The position numbers were made by a program, and so were the translations under genes. Of a stretch of DNA of 13,566 nucleotides, positions 12,407 through 13,566 are shown one piece after another; position 1 is the first letter of the stretch, and the number at the start of each line of letters is the position of its first letter. The notes under the pieces are model-generated. The model worked only from the letters and a program-made list of their open reading frames with translations, had not been told where the DNA came from and searched no databases. Origin of the DNA: Intrasporangiaceae bacterium (lineage in GTDB: Bacteria > Actinomycetota > Actinomycetes > Actinomycetales > Dermatophilaceae); contig JAAYSB010000330.1 of the NCBI GenBank assembly GCA_012518475.1, positions 1 to 13,566 of the forward strand, written 5' to 3'.

Positions 12407-13566
12407 TCAGTACCGGTAGTGGTCCGGCTTGTACGGTCCGGCCACGTCGACTCCGAGGTACTCGGCCTGCTCCTTGGTCAGCTCGGTGAGCTCGACGCCG
12501 AGGGACTCGAGGTGGAGCCGGGCGACCTTCTCGTCGAGGTGCTTCGGGAGGGTCTGCACGGTGGGCCTGCCCTCCTCGTCGTAGTAGTCCTCGGTGCGGG
12601 TGAACAGCTCGATCTGTGCGATCGTCTGGTTCGAGAACGAGTTCGACATGACGAAGCTGGGGTGACCGGTGGCGTTGCCGAGGTTCATCAGACGGCCCTC
12701 GGACAGGACGATGATCGAGTCGCCGGCCTTGTCCCCCTCGGTGAAGGTCCACTCGTGCACCTGCGCCTTGATCTCGGTCTTCTCGACGCCGGCGACCTTG
12801 GCCAGGCCGGCCATGTCGATCTCGTTGTCGAAGTGGCCGATGTTCGCGACGATCGCTTTGTTCTTCATCTGCTGCATGTGCTCGGCGGTGATGACGTCGA
12901 AGCAGCCGGTGGCGGTGACGAAGATGTCGGCCTGGCCGACGACGGACTCCATCGTCGCGACCTGGTATCCGTCCATAGCGGCCTGGAGCGCGCAGATCGG
13001 GTCGATCTCGGTGACGATCACCCGGGCACCCTGGCCCCGGAGCGACTCGGCGCAGCCCTTGCCGACGTCGCCATAGCCGGCGACGACGGCGACCTTGCCC
13101 CCGATGAGGACGTCCGTGGCGCGGTTGAGGCCGTCGACGAGGCTGTGGCGGCAGCCGTACTTGTTGTCGAACTTGCTCTTCGTCACCGAGTCGTTGACGT
13201 TGATCGCGGGGAAGAGCAGTCCACCGGCCTCGGCCAGCTGGTAGAGCCGGTGCACACCGGTCGTCGTCTCCTCGGTGACCCCCTTGATGTGCTCGGCCAC
13301 CCGGGTCCAGCGCTGCGGATCCTCGGACATCGTGCGCCGCACGAGTGCCTTGAAGATGCCGAACTCCTCGGAGTCCTCCTCGGTCGTGGCCGGGACCTGG
13401 CCGGCGGCCTCCCACTCCTTGCCCTTGTGGACGAGCATGGTCGCGTCGCCGCCGTCGTCGAGGATCATGTTCGCGAACTCGCCGTCGGGCCACGTGAGGA
13501 TCTGCGCGGTCTGCTCCCAGTACTCCTCAAGGGTCTCGCCCTTCCAGGCGAACACCGGGACGCCAA
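12407..13566 (-). CDS. ahcY: S-adenosylhomocysteine hydrolase (adenosylhomocysteinase), N-terminus outside the window
   Basis: AhcY splits S-adenosylhomocysteine into adenosine and homocysteine with bound NAD+, relieving product inhibition of methyltransferases. About 386 residues are visible, starting GVPVFAWKGETLEEYW, which lies after the first 100 or so residues of the family. Present are the bacterial-type insert about 40 residues long (EEFGIFKALVRRTMSEDPQR and on to GVTEETTTGVHRLY), the active-site region NVNDSVTKSKFDNKYGCRHS, the NAD-binding GYGDVGKG, and the C-terminal NAD-contacting tail ending KPDHYRY. Nothing is broken in the visible part. The gene faces the plus-strand regulator gene across a 65-nt gap holding a hairpin terminator. 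In other actinobacteria this gene is upstream of mtrA in the same orientation. Here the kinase/regulator pair lies between them on the other strand. Confidence 0.97.
   Translation of the reverse strand, partial: GVPVFAWKGETLEEYWEQTAQILTWPDGEFANMILDDGGDATMLVHKGKEWEAAGQVPATTEEDSEEFGIFKALVRRTMSEDPQRWTRVAEHIKGVTEETTTGVHRLYQLAEAGGLLFPAINVNDSVTKSKFDNKYGCRHSLVDGLNRATDVLIGGKVAVVAGYGDVGKGCAESLRGQGARVIVTEIDPICALQAAMDGYQVATMESVVGQADIFVTATGCFDVITAEHMQQMKNKAIVANIGHFDNEIDMAGLAKVAGVEKTEIKAQVHEWTFTEGDKAGDSIIVLSEGRLMNLGNATGHPSFVMSNSFSNQTIAQIELFTRTEDYYDEEGRPTVQTLPKHLDEKVARLHLESLGVELTELTKEQAEYLGVDVAGPYKPDHYRY

Noticed and set aside
12372..13493. Second minus-strand open frame overlapping ahcY
   Set aside because: Same strand but another frame, arginine/glycine-rich; the ahcY frame is unambiguous.

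Overview
The window looks like the chromosome of a high-GC Gram-positive actinobacterium. The sequence is strongly G+C rich with G/C-ending codons, GTG starts are common, and the minus strand carries the actinobacterial block ahcY - mtrA - mtrB - lpqB - comF - hpf - (regulator, ycaQ) - secA. In Mycobacterium the same block reads sahH-tmk-mtrA-mtrB-lpqB-(one gene)-comF-hpf-secA1. Gene order and protein style suggest Micrococcales, perhaps Intrasporangiaceae, but that is inference.

Layout from left to right. The N-terminal third of a domain-level secA (minus) leaves the window at the left edge. A plus-strand tandem GNAT acetyltransferase gene (521-1768) follows. It converges on, and overlaps by 61 nt, a YcaQ-type DNA glycosylase gene (minus). 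Further upstream on the minus strand are a REC-only response regulator and the long ribosome hibernation factor gene hpf. The three genes hpf, REC protein and ycaQ are joined by two 4-nt stop/start overlaps. Next on the minus strand come comF, lpqB, mtrB and mtrA. mtrB overlaps mtrA by 32 nt and lpqB overlaps mtrB by 4 nt. On the plus strand, divergent from mtrA, lies a second two-component pair: a membrane NarL-type histidine kinase gene and a LuxR/NarL response regulator gene (4-nt overlap). These converge on a 3' part of ahcY (minus) that runs off the right edge. A strong 12-position hairpin sits between the two converging genes. No stretch over 300 nt lacks a gene. No tRNA, rRNA, CRISPR array, insertion sequence or phage gene was seen.

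How the genes work together. MtrB (sensor kinase), MtrA (OmpR-type regulator) and LpqB (lipoprotein modulator of MtrB) form the cell-envelope and cell-cycle signalling unit. Hpf makes hibernating 100S ribosomes. SecA drives protein export. AhcY recycles S-adenosylhomocysteine. The most unusual points are: (1) the second two-component pair has a kinase with a degenerate ATP-binding domain and a regulator gene that appears to have lost one base near its 5' end; (2) an orphan receiver protein with no DNA-binding domain is translationally coupled to hpf and to a DNA crosslink glycosylase; (3) LpqB carries two long acidic inserts.
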